A DNA stretch of 64,000 bases from Pseudomonas oryzihabitans (GCF_014522265.1 NZ_CP017024.1:1764001-1828000); one strand, 5' to 3'; shown: positions 17,579 to 26,808, numbered from the stretch's first letter. Notes: generated by a model from the sequence alone, not told the origin. Program-made: numbers and translations.

Positions 17579-19753
17579 ATGACCGACCGCACTACCCTGG
17601 GCCGCCTGCAGGTGGCCACCGAACTGCAGCGTTTCATCAACGAGGAAGTGCTGCCCGGCACCGGGCTCGACACCGCCGCCTTCTGGTCGGGCGTGGACAC
17701 CCTGGTGCACGAGTTGGCGCCGCGCAATCGCGAACTGCTGGCCGAGCGTGATCGCCTGCAGGTGGAGCTGGACACCTGGCACAGCACCCATCCCGGTCCG
17801 GTCACCGATCTGCCCGCCTACCAGGCCTTCCTCGAAGGCATCGGCTATCTGCAACCGGTCCCCGGCCAGGTGCAGGCCTCGACGGCCGGCGTCGACCGCG
17901 AGATCGCCGAGCAGGCCGGTCCGCAGCTGGTGGTGCCGGTGCTCAACGCCCGCTACGCCCTGAACGCCGCCAACGCGCGCTGGGGTTCGCTGTACGATGC
18001 CCTCTATGGCACCGACGCCCTGCCCGAGAGCGAGGGCGCCGAACGCGGCAAGGGCTACAACCCCACCCGCGGTGCCAAGGTGGTGGCCTTCGCCCGCCAG
18101 GTGCTGGACGGCGTGGCGCCCCTGGCCAGTGGCTCGCACCGGGACGCCACCGCCTACCGCATCCAGGACGGTCGCCTGGTGGTGGACCTCAGGAGCGGCA
18201 CCAGCGAACTGGCCGATCCGGCCGCCTTCGTCGGCTACCAGGGCGATGCCGCCGCGCCGTCCGCGGTGCTCTTGCGCCACAACGGCCTGCACCTGGAGAT
18301 CCAGATCGACCGCGCCAGCACCATCGGCAAGACCGACGCCGCCGGGGTCAAGGACCTGCTCATGGAAGCCGCGGTCAGCACCATCATGGACCTGGAAGAC
18401 TCCATCGCCGCGGTGGACGCCGCCGACAAGGTCTTGGCCTATCGCAACTGGCTGGGCCTGATGAAGGGCGACCTGGCCGAAGAGGTCAGCAAGGGTGGCG
18501 AGACCTTTACCCGGCGCCTCAACCCCGATCGCGAGTACCAGGGCGCCGACGGCCAGCCGCTGAGCCTGCACGGGCGCTCGCTGCTGTTCATCCGCAACGT
18601 CGGCCACCTGATGACCAATCCGGCGGTGCTGCTGGAGGACGGTCGCGAGATCCCCGAAGGCATCCTCGACGCCCTGGTCACCGTGACCATCGCCATGCAC
18701 GACCTCAAGCGCCAGGGCAACTCCCGCAGCGGCTCGGTGTACATCGTCAAACCGAAGATGCACGGCCCGGCCGAGGTGGCCTTCGCCGTGCAGCTGTTCG
18801 ACCGCGTCGAGGCCCTGCTGGGGCTGCCGGCCAACACCGTCAAGCTGGGCATCATGGACGAGGAGCGCCGCACCAGCGTCAACCTCAAGGCCTGCATTGC
18901 CGCCGCCGCGGCGCGGGTGGCTTTCATCAACACCGGCTTCCTCGACCGCACCGGTGACGAGATGCACACCGCCATGCTGGCCGGGCCCATGCTGCGCAAG
19001 GGCGACATGAAGACCTCGAAGTGGATCACCGCCTACGAGCGCAACAACGTGCTGGTCGGCCTGGCCTGCGGCCTGCGCGGCAAGGCGCAGATCGGTAAGG
19101 GCATGTGGGCCATGCCCGATCTGATGGCGGCCATGCTGGAACAGAAGATCGGTCATCCCAAGGCCGGCGCCAACACCGCCTGGGTACCGTCGCCCACCGC
19201 CGCCGTGCTGCACGCGCTGCATTACCATCAGGTCAACGTCCAGCAGGTGCAGCAGGAGCTGGAACGCAGCGACGTCGACGCCGCCCGTGGCGAGTTGCTC
19301 GCCGGGCTGCTCAGCGTGCCGGTGGCCGAGTCGCCGGACTGGTCCGCCGAAGCCATCCAGCAGGAACTGGACAACAACTGCCAGGGCATCCTCGGCTACG
19401 TGGTGCGCTGGGTCGACCAGGGCGTGGGCTGCTCCAAGGTGCCCGACATCCATGACGTCGGCCTGATGGAAGACCGCGCCACCCTGCGCATCTCCAGCCA
19501 GCACATCGCCAACTGGCTGCACCACGGCGTGGTCACGGCCGCACAGGTGGACGAGACCCTGCAGCGCATGGCCAGCGTGGTCGATGGCCAGAACGCCGGC
19601 GATGCGCTCTACGAACCCATGGCCGGCCACTTCGACAGCTCCTACGCCTACCGCGCCGCCCGCGACCTCATCTTCAAGGGCCGCGAGCAGCCCAGCGGCT
19701 ACACCGAGCCGCTGCTGCACGCCTGGCGGTTGAAGAAGAAGGCGGGCGCCTGA
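17579..19753 (+). CDS. glcB: Malate synthase G
   Basis: A 724-residue enzyme that condenses glyoxylate with acetyl-CoA to give malate, so it uses the product of the upstream oxidase. Length and sequence fit isoform G, which is about 720 residues against about 530 for isoform A. Typical stretches are [15 protein letters not shown] (about 262), the substrate-site region [30 protein letters not shown], and the C-terminal [16 protein letters not shown] with the catalytic-Asp region nearby. ATG 17579 is preceded by AAGGAAAG. It lies 37 bp after glcG, the last gene of the glc operon. Confidence 0.97.
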   Translation: MTDRTTLGRLQVATELQRFINEEVLPGTGLDTAAFWSGVDTLVHELAPRNRELLAERDRLQVELDTWHSTHPGPVTDLPAYQAFLEGIGYLQPVPGQVQASTAGVDREIAEQAGPQLVVPVLNARYALNAANARWGSLYDALYGTDALPESEGAERGKGYNPTRGAKVVAFARQVLDGVAPLASGSHRDATAYRIQDGRLVVDLRSGTSELADPAAFVGYQGDAAAPSAVLLRHNGLHLEIQIDRASTIGKTDAAGVKDLLMEAAVSTIMDLEDSIAAVDAADKVLAYRNWLGLMKGDLAEEVSKGGETFTRRLNPDREYQGADGQPLSLHGRSLLFIRNVGHLMTNPAVLLEDGREIPEGILDALVTVTIAMHDLKRQGNSRSGSVYIVKPKMHGPAEVAFAVQLFDRVEALLGLPANTVKLGIMDEERRTSVNLKACIAAAAARVAFINTGFLDRTGDEMHTAMLAGPMLRKGDMKTSKWITAYERNNVLVGLACGLRGKAQIGKGMWAMPDLMAAMLEQKIGHPKAGANTAWVPSPTAAVLHALHYHQVNVQQVQQELERSDVDAARGELLAGLLSVPVAESPDWSAEAIQQELDNNCQGILGYVVRWVDQGVGCSKVPDIHDVGLMEDRATLRISSQHIANWLHHGVVTAAQVDETLQRMASVVDGQNAGDALYEPMAGHFDSSYAYRAARDLIFKGREQPSGYTEPLLHAWRLKKKAGA

Positions 19754-19760
19754 GAGGTAT

Positions 19761-19923
19761 GATTCCCAACGCGCGAACGTAGCTTACGGAGTGAACGTTG
19801 GAATCCTTGGTCCAGAGCGGTATGCGCCGGCTTGACGGACTTCAGGTCGTTCCCTAGTATGGATCCCAACACGGCCCCTCTCGGCTGACTCACTTAGGTG
19901 ACGAAGCTGCTGAGGGGTTTTTT
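19761..19923 (+). ncRNA. Structured 3' region of glcB or separate small RNA
   Basis: Downstream of glcB the plus strand can form a long hairpin: GATTCCCAACG at 19761-19771 pairs with CGTTGGAATC at 19796-19805, leaving one bulged base. Two small stems and a terminator with a T-run (19875-19923) follow. There is no reading frame. The 15-mer at 19756-19770 recurs imperfectly (12 of 15 bases) exactly 100 bp later at 19856-19870. It may be the glc mRNA tail, a 3'-derived small RNA, or RNA associated with the AbiF-like gene that starts its 3' end at 19937. Confidence 0.35.
19875..19923 (+). terminator. Intrinsic terminator of the glc operon
   Basis: CCCCTC at 19875-19880 pairs with GAGGGG at 19912-19917, with an inner TCAC/GTGA stem in the loop. 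TTTTTT at 19918-19923 follows. The orientation is plus, so it terminates glcB transcription and does not serve the convergent AbiF-like gene. Confidence 0.7.
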
Positions 19924-19936
19924 ATTGCCTGCGTTT

Positions 19937-20929
19937 TTACCAGTCAGCTTCCCAGCCAGGCTGGGCACCCATACCTGCGATGTTCAGGCCCAGGTGCGAT
20001 AGTTCCGGGAAACTCAATAGATGCGCCTTGATTCGCTGTGACCACGTAGATCGAGGATTCACGACCTCCAGAAGATGACGGGTCATACACAGCAGTAGGT
20101 AGCAAAGCGCCAGAGCATGCACATTGCCTATGAAAGGCTGTGCCCAAGACGCCTCGGCCAGGGAGGGTAGTTTCGGCTGATCAATGATGTTGCGATTCCA
20201 CAGTCGGCTGTGGTGTGCGCAAACATTGCGTAGATAGTTAAGACTGCGTAACCAGGACGAAAAGACCCGACCGTTCGATAGCCCATACTTGGCTGCGATG
20301 GCGTCCTGTTCGGTCTCTTGCAGGCCACTGTACAGCGTGGACATCGTGCCGAAATCCCAAACTTCCGCCGCTATCCAGATCGGCAAGGGCAGCCCGTACT
20401 TGTCCTTGCAGTGCCGAATGAAGTCTTCCTTGGAGCGGGCGATCAATTTCGCCTGACGTCCCAGCCAGTCGTGGTGGCGGCTGAGTCCGGTTCGAGGATC
20501 AAGCTTGCTGCTGAATTCGCCATGCAATAGTTCGGGGCGCAAGTAGGCAAAGGCATCTCTGGCACCGAGGCAGTAGGTGATGTCGACTCTCAAGCCGACT
20601 TCAATGCGCTCCAAGGCATCCAGCGTCAGTAGTCGGAGCTTCTTGTCGAACACATAGAGGTCGACGGCATTCTGAAAGGTGGCACCGACCTTGAAATCGT
20701 CCAGCGCCAAGGTAGTGACCTTGGGCTTTTGCGGCTTCTTACCTTTGTCGAGCAATACCAGGGCGCCGCTTCGCTCGCGGAACGCATACCAATAGCCGCT
20801 CAGGCGGTAATAGCCGATTCGGCTCAGGTAGTTGAGCGCCAACGTTCTATCGGTGACGGCCAGGCCGCGTCGAGTCAATTGATCCAGTTGGTCATCCACG
20901 CTCATCCATGGCTTGGCGTATCCCGACAT
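19937..20929 (-). CDS. Abi_2/AbiF-family HEPN protein (putative abortive-infection RNase)
   Basis: A 330-residue member of the Abi_2 (AbiD/AbiF) family. The N-terminal part has the hallmark LNYLSRIGYYRLSGYWYAFR (about 29-48). A central helix has DKKLRLLTLDALERIEVGLR (about 93-112). The C-terminal part has RNVCAHHSRLWNR (about 240-252), which matches the R-N-x3-H catalytic motif of HEPN ribonucleases. The family includes phage-abortive-infection proteins and is the proposed ancestor of Cas13. Base composition is visibly lower in G+C than the neighbours, which suggests horizontal acquisition between glcB and rpoZ. The start ATG (20929) is preceded by AAGGAA placed in the loop of a 7-bp hairpin. 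No protein antitoxin or second gene is present. Confidence 0.85.
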   Translation of the reverse strand: MSGYAKPWMSVDDQLDQLTRRGLAVTDRTLALNYLSRIGYYRLSGYWYAFRERSGALVLLDKGKKPQKPKVTTLALDDFKVGATFQNAVDLYVFDKKLRLLTLDALERIEVGLRVDITYCLGARDAFAYLRPELLHGEFSSKLDPRTGLSRHHDWLGRQAKLIARSKEDFIRHCKDKYGLPLPIWIAAEVWDFGTMSTLYSGLQETEQDAIAAKYGLSNGRVFSSWLRSLNYLRNVCAHHSRLWNRNIIDQPKLPSLAEASWAQPFIGNVHALALCYLLLCMTRHLLEVVNPRSTWSQRIKAHLLSFPELSHLGLNIAGMGAQPGWEADW

Positions 20930-20949
20930 TGATCAATTCCTTTTGATCA
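20930..20949 (-). promoter_or_regulatory. Hairpin enclosing the ribosome-binding site of the AbiF-like gene
   Basis: Read on the minus strand, TGATCAA-AAGGAA-TTGATCA is a perfect 7-bp stem with the Shine-Dalgarno sequence as its loop and the ATG directly after it. It could act as an RNA switch for translation or as a palindromic DNA operator. Confidence 0.55.
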
Positions 20950-21150
20950 GAAAGCTATGCAGCGGCTTGGCTAGTAGCCTATAGCCCGAGCTGCGCGATT
21001 CTTCGGGCCTGCTAGAGGGCGCTCAAGCAGACGTTTTCTGCGAGTAAAAGAAAAGCTTGTAGTACGTTAGCGATCAAGTAGTCCAGGCAGAAGTCCTTTG
21101 CCCAGGACGGATCCTCCACCGGAACAACCCCGAGGACCGGCGGTCCTCCG
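20950..21150 (-). ncRNA. Candidate AbiF-associated structured RNA / leader
   Basis: The stretch upstream of the AbiF-like gene has no coding frame but many short stems, given here in plus coordinates. They are GGCT/AGCC at 20969-20979, GCCCGA/TCGGGC at 20984-21008, GCAGA/TCTGC at 21027-21041 and GAGGACC/GGTCCTC at 21132-21148. Structured RNAs adjacent to Abi_2 genes (the abiF RNA motif) are known and act as antitoxins in some systems. Whether this is one is inference. Its strand and ends are uncertain, because the region also contains the rpoZ leader on the other strand. Confidence 0.35.
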
Positions 21151-21161
21151 ACCACCGCCTC

Positions 21162-21190
21162 TTCCCTTGCCACTGGCGAATTTTTATACT
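21162..21190 (+). promoter_or_regulatory. Probable rpoZ promoter
   Basis: TATACT at 21185-21190 is a good -10 element. A weak -35 (TTCCCT at 21162-21167) lies 17 bp upstream. The distance to the rpoZ ATG is 46 bp. Confidence 0.45.
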
Positions 21191-21235
21191 ATCGGGTCCC
21201 CCGTTCCCGGGATCATCATCGCCACGAGGAAGACC

Positions 21236-21508
21236 ATGGCCCGCGTTACTGTCGAAGACTGCCTGGACAACGTAGACAACCGATTCGAGCTGGTCATGCT
21301 CGCCACCAAGCGCTCGCGCCAGCTGGCCACCGGCGGCAAGGAGCCCAAGGTACCGTGGGACAACGACAAGCCCACCGTTGTCGCCCTGCGCGAAATCGCC
21401 GAAGGCCTGGTCGACGAGGAAGTCATCCGTCTGGACGACATCGTCGAAGAAGAGCCGCTGTTTGCCGCTTTCGAAGTCAACGAAGAAGCGGACGGCGAGG
21501 CCCTCTAA
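21236..21508 (+). CDS. rpoZ: DNA-directed RNA polymerase omega subunit
   Basis: A 90-residue omega subunit, which helps assemble RNA polymerase and forms one of the ppGpp-binding sites with the beta' subunit. It begins [20 protein letters not shown] and contains the conserved [12 protein letters not shown] and [14 protein letters not shown]. The acidic C-terminal tail is normal for Gammaproteobacteria. ATG 21236 follows an AGGAAG ribosome site. spoT starts three bases after its stop, the classical rpoZ-spoT operon that couples a ppGpp target with its synthetase/hydrolase. Confidence 0.98.
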   Translation: MARVTVEDCLDNVDNRFELVMLATKRSRQLATGGKEPKVPWDNDKPTVVALREIAEGLVDEEVIRLDDIVEEEPLFAAFEVNEEADGEAL

Positions 21509-21511
21509 GCC

Positions 21512-23671
21512 ATGGCCGCCGAGCCTGCGTATGGTGACGCCCGCCCGACCGGCATCGACTTGCTGGCCGAGCGTCTGGCGGACTACCTGACCCCCGACCA
21601 GGTCAATCTGGTCAGGCGGGCCTACTACTACGCCGAGCAGGCTCACGATGGGCAGCGCCGCCGCAGCGGCGAGCCCTATGTCACCCATCCGCTGGCCGTC
21701 GCCAACATCCTCGCCGACATGCACATGGACCATCAGAGCCTGATGGCGGCCATGCTGCACGACGTGATCGAGGACACTGGTATCGCCAAGGAAGCCCTGG
21801 TCGCCCAGTTCGGCGAAACGGTGGCGGAGCTGGTGGACGGGGTCAGCAAGCTGACCCAGATGAAGTTCGAGACCAAGGCCGAGGCCCAGGCGGAGAACTT
21901 CCAGAAGATGACCATGGCGATGTCCAAGGACATCCGCGTCATCCTGGTCAAGCTGGCCGACCGGCTGCACAACATGCGCACCCTGGACGCCATGCCGCCG
22001 GACAAGAGTCGGCGCATCGCCAAGGAAACCCTGGAAATCTACGCGCCCATCGCCAACCGGCTGGGCATGCACGATTTCTACGTGGAATTCGAGGACCTGG
22101 GCTTCCGCGCCATGCACCCGATGCGCGCCGAACGCATCCAGCGGGCGGTCAAGACCGCGCGGGGCAATCGCCGCGAGATCCTCGGCAAGATCCAGGAATC
22201 CCTGGCCAACTGCCTGGCCCGCGACGGCCTGGACGGCGAGGTGGTCGGCCGCGAAAAGCACCTGCACAGCATCTACCAGAAGATGCGCGGCAAGCGTAAG
22301 TCGTTCAACGAGATCATGGACGTCTACGGCTTCCGCATCATCGTCGACAAGGTCGACACCTGCTACCGGGTACTCGGTGCGGTCCACAACCTCTACAAGC
22401 CGTTCCCGGGGCGCTTCAAGGACTACATCGCCATCCCCAAGGCGAACGGCTACCAGTCCCTGCACACCACCCTGTTCGGCATGCACGGCGTGCCCATCGA
22501 GATCCAGATCCGCACCCGCGAGATGGAAGAGATGGCCAACAACGGCATCGCCGCCCATGGCCTGTACAAGGCCGGCGGCGACGAGCCGCGCGCCAGCCAC
22601 CTGCGCGCGCGCCAGTGGGTGAAGGGCATCCTCGAGTTGCAGCAACGCGCGGGCAACTCCCTGGAGTTCATCGAGAACGTGAAGATCGACCTCTTCCCCG
22701 ACGAGGTCTACGTCTTCACCCCCAAGGGTCGCATCATGGAGCTGCCCAAGGGCTCCACGGCCGTGGACTTCGCCTATGCGGTGCACACCGACGTGGGCAA
22801 CAGCTGCATCGCCTGCCGCATCAATCGCCGCCTGGCGCCGCTGTCGCAGCCGCTGGGCAGCGGCGAGACGGTGGAGATCGTCACCGCGCCCGGTGCCCGG
22901 CCCAATCCGGCCTGGCTCAACTTCGTGGTCACCGGCAAGGCGCGCACCAACATCCGCCACGCGCTCAAGCAGCAGCGGCGTTCCGAGTCCATCAGCCTTG
23001 GCGAGCGCCTGCTGAACAAGGCGCTGTCGGGCTTTGGCACCCAGCTGTCGAAGATCTCGCCGATGCGCATCCTCTCGGTACTGGGCGAGTACAAGGGCGT
23101 GGTGCTGGAAGACCTGCTCGAAGAGATCGGCCTGGGCAATCGCATGGCCTACGTGGTGGCGCGGCGCCTGGTGTCCGGCAGCGAGCAGGAAGAGCCGCTG
23201 GAGCCGCAGCCCGGCACCACGCCGCAGGGTCCGCTGGCCATCCGCGGCTCCGAAGGCCTGGTGATCAGCTACGCCAAGTGCTGCACGCCGATTCCGGGCG
23301 ATCCCATCGTCGGCCACCTGTCGGCCGGCAAGGGCATGGTGATCCACCTGGAAAACTGTCGGAACATCGCCGAATTCCGGCACAACAGCGAAAAATGCAT
23401 CGTGCTCAACTGGGCCAAGGACGTCACCGGCGAATTCAGCGTCGAGTTGCGTGTCCAGCTGGAGCACCAGCGCGGCCTGATCGCCGTGCTGGCCAACAAC
23501 GTCACTGCGGTGGACGCCAACGTCGAGAAGATCGGCATGAACGAGCGCGACGGCCGGGTCAGCGTGGTCCAGCTGGTGGTCAGCGTGCGCGATCGCGTGC
23601 ACCTGGCGCGGGTGATCAAGAAGCTGCGCACGCTCAAGGGCGTGGCCGGTATCACTCGGGTTCGCAGCTGA
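21512..23671 (+). CDS. spoT: Bifunctional (p)ppGpp synthetase/hydrolase SpoT
   Basis: A 719-residue stringent-response enzyme. The HD hydrolase domain covers about 30-190, with the HD pair at residues 83-84 in MLHDVIEDTG and the intact LADRLHNMRTLDA. The RelA/SpoT synthetase domain covers about 235-345 (YGFRIIVDK, GYQSLHTTLFG). A TGS domain lies at about 390-450 (DEVYVFTPKGRIMELPKGST in part), then a helical region, then a zinc-finger-like stretch YAKCCTPIPGDPIVG. A C-terminal ACT domain covers about 645-719. The intact hydrolase motifs identify SpoT rather than RelA. The stop codon overlaps the first base of a palindromic repeat. Confidence 0.97.
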   Translation: MAAEPAYGDARPTGIDLLAERLADYLTPDQVNLVRRAYYYAEQAHDGQRRRSGEPYVTHPLAVANILADMHMDHQSLMAAMLHDVIEDTGIAKEALVAQFGETVAELVDGVSKLTQMKFETKAEAQAENFQKMTMAMSKDIRVILVKLADRLHNMRTLDAMPPDKSRRIAKETLEIYAPIANRLGMHDFYVEFEDLGFRAMHPMRAERIQRAVKTARGNRREILGKIQESLANCLARDGLDGEVVGREKHLHSIYQKMRGKRKSFNEIMDVYGFRIIVDKVDTCYRVLGAVHNLYKPFPGRFKDYIAIPKANGYQSLHTTLFGMHGVPIEIQIRTREMEEMANNGIAAHGLYKAGGDEPRASHLRARQWVKGILELQQRAGNSLEFIENVKIDLFPDEVYVFTPKGRIMELPKGSTAVDFAYAVHTDVGNSCIACRINRRLAPLSQPLGSGETVEIVTAPGARPNPAWLNFVVTGKARTNIRHALKQQRRSESISLGERLLNKALSGFGTQLSKISPMRILSVLGEYKGVVLEDLLEEIGLGNRMAYVVARRLVSGSEQEEPLEPQPGTTPQGPLAIRGSEGLVISYAKCCTPIPGDPIVGHLSAGKGMVIHLENCRNIAEFRHNSEKCIVLNWAKDVTGEFSVELRVQLEHQRGLIAVLANNVTAVDANVEKIGMNERDGRVSVVQLVVSVRDRVHLARVIKKLRTLKGVAGITRVRS

Positions 23672-23812
23672 GAACCTGCTCACGATCTGCTGCGCGTCGG
23701 CCAAACGGCGTTGAAAATGCCTTCGGAATGCTCATTTACCCCTCGTAAACTCCGCTTCCTCAGGCATTTTCGCCTTGTTTGCCTCTAGCTCGCACGATTG
23801 TGAACAGGTTCT
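23671..23812. repeat. MITE-like palindrome downstream of spoT
   Basis: A 142-bp imperfect inverted repeat lies between spoT and ridA. The left arm starts AGAACCTGCTCACGATC and the right arm ends GAACAGGTTCT (to 23812). Inner arms containing GAAAATGCC and GGCATTTTC also pair. The centre has a short palindrome around ATTTAC/GTAAAC. It abuts the spoT stop codon, so it forms the whole 3' UTR. Its layout resembles the element at 2923-3082, although the outer arms differ in sequence. Confidence 0.65.
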
Positions 23813-23873
23813 GAGGTTGCAGCGGGTCGCCACCGGCTTGCAGAATCGGTCCTTTCCCGCACAGGAGCGACCC

Positions 23874-24254
23874 ATGAGCAAGCAAGTGATCCACACCGAC
23901 AAGGCGCCCGCCGCCATTGGCACCTATTCCCAGGCGATCAAGGTCGGTGACACCGTCTATCTCTCCGGGCAGATCCCGCTCAACCCGACCAGCATGGAGC
24001 TGGTGGACGGCTTCGAAGCCCAGGTGGTCCAGGTGTTCGAGAATCTCAAGTCCGTCGCCGAAGCCGCCGGTGGTTCCCTGGCCGACATCGTCAAGCTGAA
24101 CATCTTCCTGATCGACCTTGCGCATTTCGCCACCGTCAACGAAATCATGGGCCGCTACTTCCAGCAGCCGTATCCGGCGCGCGCTGCCATCGGCGTTGCC
24201 GCGCTGCCCAAGGGCTCCCAGGTGGAAATGGACGGGGTGCTGGTGCTGGGTTGA
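23874..24254 (+). CDS. ridA: RidA-family enamine/imine deaminase
   Basis: A 126-residue YjgF/YER057c/UK114 protein. RidA hydrolyses reactive enamine/imine intermediates, such as 2-aminoacrylate, released by PLP enzymes. Diagnostic stretches are [20 protein letters not shown], the catalytic arginine in [19 protein letters not shown], and the closing MDGVLVL. Length is normal for the trimeric family. ATG 23874 has AGGAGCG upstream. Gene order rpoZ-spoT-ridA matches other pseudomonads. It is separated from spoT by the palindromic element and followed by a second inverted repeat. Confidence 0.96.
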   Translation: MSKQVIHTDKAPAAIGTYSQAIKVGDTVYLSGQIPLNPTSMELVDGFEAQVVQVFENLKSVAEAAGGSLADIVKLNIFLIDLAHFATVNEIMGRYFQQPYPARAAIGVAALPKGSQVEMDGVLVLG

Positions 24255-24267
24255 TCCCGCACAGGAC

Positions 24268-24371
24268 CCGTAGGTTGGGCTGAGCGCAGCGAAGCCAAGC
24301 CAAGCAATAAGCGCGCTGATGGCTCGGCCTGTTGGGCTTCGACGATGGAGCCGTCTCAGCCCAACCTACGG
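24268..24371. repeat. Inverted-repeat element with exact 17-bp arms
   Basis: CCGTAGGTTGGGCTGAG at 24268-24284 is the exact reverse complement of CTCAGCCCAACCTACGG at 24355-24371. The 70-bp interior includes partial copies (GGGCTTCG, GAAGCC). Elements with TAGGTTGGGCTGAGC termini are known as dispersed intergenic repeats in Proteobacteria. There is no reading frame inside. Confidence 0.8.
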
Positions 24372-24412
24372 AATCATCGTGGCCCCATCTGAGGGCCGCG
24401 ATAGCCCAAAAG

Positions 24413-24448
24413 AAAAAAGCCGACCGTCTCGCGACGGTCGGCTTTTTT
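24413..24448 (-). terminator. Bidirectional intrinsic terminator (katE / ridA)
   Basis: A perfect 16-bp stem (24413-24428 with 24433-24448) has a TCGC loop, six A residues at one end and six T residues at the other. It can stop katE transcription on the minus strand and ridA readthrough on the plus strand. Confidence 0.9.
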
Positions 24449-24461
24449 CATGCCGGTCTGA

Positions 24462-26603
24462 TCAGGCCGGGATGGACTTGATCTTCGGCATCCGTGCCCA
24501 GCAACGGTGCTTGGCGATGGCGGCGAAGAAGTCCTGCTGCACCGCCTTGAAGTCGCCGCCGGTGAGCAGCGCCTCGTCGGGGCTCAGATAGACCGCCTTG
24601 AGCAGCTGTTCGGCTTCGCCGGTGAGGGCGATGGCCTTGAGGTGCTTGTAGGCTTCCAGCAGGTAGTGCTTGATCACGCCGTCGTCGAGCATGGCCTTGA
24701 CGCTCTCGGCGCCGCCCGGCACATAGACCGCGTCCAGCGCTACCGAAGGCATGCCCTCGGCCGAGCCATCCACGGCCACTTCGCTGCCGTCGGCCGCCTT
24801 GACCGGGCCGGCGGTGGGGCCAAGCACCTTCACGTGGGCACCTTCGGCCTTGAGCGCCTGCTTGATGGCCACCACTTCGCTGGCGATGACGCCGTCACCC
24901 ACCAGTACCGCCACCTTGAAGCCCTTGATATTGCCGGACAGCAGGTTGAGCTGGCTCAGCGCCGGCGACTTGTCGATGGACACCTTGCGCGGCTGTACGG
25001 TGGGCGCGGTGGGCGGGATCACGCCGATCTTCTTGGCGACCTTCTGCGCCAGTTCCAGATCGATGTTGGCAAGGATCTCGTTGACCTGCCGCTCGCGGAT
25101 CCACATCCGCTCGACCTTGCCCAGCTCGAAGCTGTAGGCATCGGCGACGTGCGACTGTTCGGCTTCCGACAGGCTGTTGTAGAACAGCGTGGCCTGGGAG
25201 AAGTGGTCGCCGAAGGTCTCGCTGCGCTCGCGCACCTTGTGGCCGTCGATACGCTCGTAATAGCTCTCGAAACCGCCATCCTGGGGCGCCGGCGGCGTCT
25301 CTTTGGGCCAGCCGCCATCGATGGAGTTGGGCTCGTAGGAGGCACGACCCTTGTCGATGGTCATGCGGTACTTGGCGTCGCGCTGGCCGTTGTGATTCGG
25401 CACCACCGGGCGATTGACCGGCAGTTCATGGAAGTTCGGTCCGCCGAGGCGGCTGATCTGGGTGTCGGTGTAGGAGAACAGGCGACCCTGCAGCAGGGGG
25501 TCGTTGCTGAAGTCGATGCCGGGCACGACGTGGCCGGGACAGAAGGCGACCTGCTCGGTCTCGGCGAAATAGTTGTCCGGGTTGCGGTTGAGCACCAGCT
25601 TGCCCAGGGGCGTGATGGGCACCAGTTCCTCGGGAATGATCTTGGTGGCGTCGAGGATGTCCCAGTCGAACTTGTGCTCGTCTTCCTCGGGGATGATTTG
25701 CACGCCGAATTCCCACTCGGGATAGTCACCGGCCTCGATGGCTTCCCAGAGGTCGCGGCGGTGGGCATCGGTGTCCTTGCCGGCCAGTTTCTGGGCTTCG
25801 TCCCACACCAGGGAGCGCACGCCACCGGCGGGTTTCAGGTGAATCTTGACGAAGACGCCCTTGCCCGCGGTGTTGATCATGCGGAAGGTGTGGATGCCGA
25901 AGCCCTGCATGCTGCGCAGGTTCACCGGGATGGCCCGGTCGGTCATGGTCCAGAGCACCATGTGCGCCGACTCCGACACTAGGGAGACGAAGTCCCAGAA
26001 GGTGTCGTGGGCGCTGCCGCCGGTGGGAATCTCGTTGTGCGGCTCGGGCTTCACCGCATGGACGAAGTCGGGAAACTTGATGGCGTCCTGGATGAAGAAG
26101 ACCGGCATGTTGTTGCCGACCATGTCCCAGTTGCCTTCCTCGGTGTAGAACTTGATGGCGAAGCCGCGCACGTCGCGCACGGTGTCACCGGAACCACGCG
26201 GGCCCTGCACGGTGGAGAAGCGCACGAACACCGGGGTCTGGTGGTTGGGGTCGCGGAAGAGGGCGGCCTTGGTCAGGTCGGACCAGTCCTGGTAGGGCTG
26301 GAAGTAGCCATAGGCACCGGTGCCACGGGCATGGACGATGCGTTCCGGGATGCGCTCGTGGTCGAAGTGGGTGATCTTCTCCCGCATGATGAAGTCTTCG
26401 AGCAGGGAAGGTCCGCGGGTGCCGGCGCGCAGCGAATTCTGGTTGTCGGCGATCTTCACGCCGTGATTGGTACGCAGTGCCTGGCCGGTGGCATCGGAAC
26501 GGAATTGCTCCAGTTGCTCGATCTTCTTCGAGGTGTTCTGGCGATCCTGGGTGTCGGTACCGGCGAGTTCACTCTTGGGGGCGTAGCCATGGAAAGTCCT
26601 CAT
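24462..26603 (-). CDS. katE: Large-subunit catalase HPII
   Basis: A 713-residue clade-2 catalase that decomposes hydrogen peroxide. The catalytic histidine region [13 protein letters not shown] is at about 87-99, and the distal-side sequence [22 protein letters not shown] contains the conserved Asn (about 160). The proximal heme tyrosine lies in [14 protein letters not shown] (about 375). Residues about 565-705 form the extra flavodoxin/DJ-1-PfpI-like domain that distinguishes large-subunit catalases. In many bacteria the gene is controlled by RpoS. It is divergent from metN and ends in a strong bidirectional terminator. Confidence 0.97.
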   Translation of the reverse strand: MRTFHGYAPKSELAGTDTQDRQNTSKKIEQLEQFRSDATGQALRTNHGVKIADNQNSLRAGTRGPSLLEDFIMREKITHFDHERIPERIVHARGTGAYGYFQPYQDWSDLTKAALFRDPNHQTPVFVRFSTVQGPRGSGDTVRDVRGFAIKFYTEEGNWDMVGNNMPVFFIQDAIKFPDFVHAVKPEPHNEIPTGGSAHDTFWDFVSLVSESAHMVLWTMTDRAIPVNLRSMQGFGIHTFRMINTAGKGVFVKIHLKPAGGVRSLVWDEAQKLAGKDTDAHRRDLWEAIEAGDYPEWEFGVQIIPEEDEHKFDWDILDATKIIPEELVPITPLGKLVLNRNPDNYFAETEQVAFCPGHVVPGIDFSNDPLLQGRLFSYTDTQISRLGGPNFHELPVNRPVVPNHNGQRDAKYRMTIDKGRASYEPNSIDGGWPKETPPAPQDGGFESYYERIDGHKVRERSETFGDHFSQATLFYNSLSEAEQSHVADAYSFELGKVERMWIRERQVNEILANIDLELAQKVAKKIGVIPPTAPTVQPRKVSIDKSPALSQLNLLSGNIKGFKVAVLVGDGVIASEVVAIKQALKAEGAHVKVLGPTAGPVKAADGSEVAVDGSAEGMPSVALDAVYVPGGAESVKAMLDDGVIKHYLLEAYKHLKAIALTGEAEQLLKAVYLSPDEALLTGGDFKAVQQDFFAAIAKHRCWARMPKIKSIPA

Positions 26604-26780
26604 CAGGCGCCTGGAGGGCGCTCTTTGCGTCCCCTACGGAATGTGGGGCGAATTCAGGCAGTCTTCTAGTGACTCGCGGTCCAGAGCCGGTGTTCCGCTT
26701 GGCTGAGACGAGGCGACGGGCTGTTCGCCTGGCGCTCGGCCAGGGTCTTGGCTGGCCATATGCCTTTATTGGCGTAATAC

Positions 26781-26808
26781 CCGACAACAAGTGCTAAGCA
26801 GATATAAG
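26781..26808 (+). promoter_or_regulatory. Possible metN promoter
   Basis: CCGACA at 26781-26786 and TATAAG at 26803-26808 are 16 bp apart in the katE-metN divergent region, about 70 bp before the metN start. The -10 resemblance is fair and the -35 is weak. Confidence 0.3.

Noticed and set aside
17564-19720. Long minus-strand open frame opposite glcB
   Set aside because: Opposite a complete malate synthase; composition is non-protein-like.
19756-19870. Imperfect 15-mer direct repeat as an integration (att) duplication
   Set aside because: Only 12 of 15 bases match, both copies lie on the same side of the Abi gene, and no integrase is present.
21074-23704. Long minus-strand open frame opposite rpoZ-spoT
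   Set aside because: Same artefact: His/Asp/Val-rich, no domain, fully opposite conserved genes.
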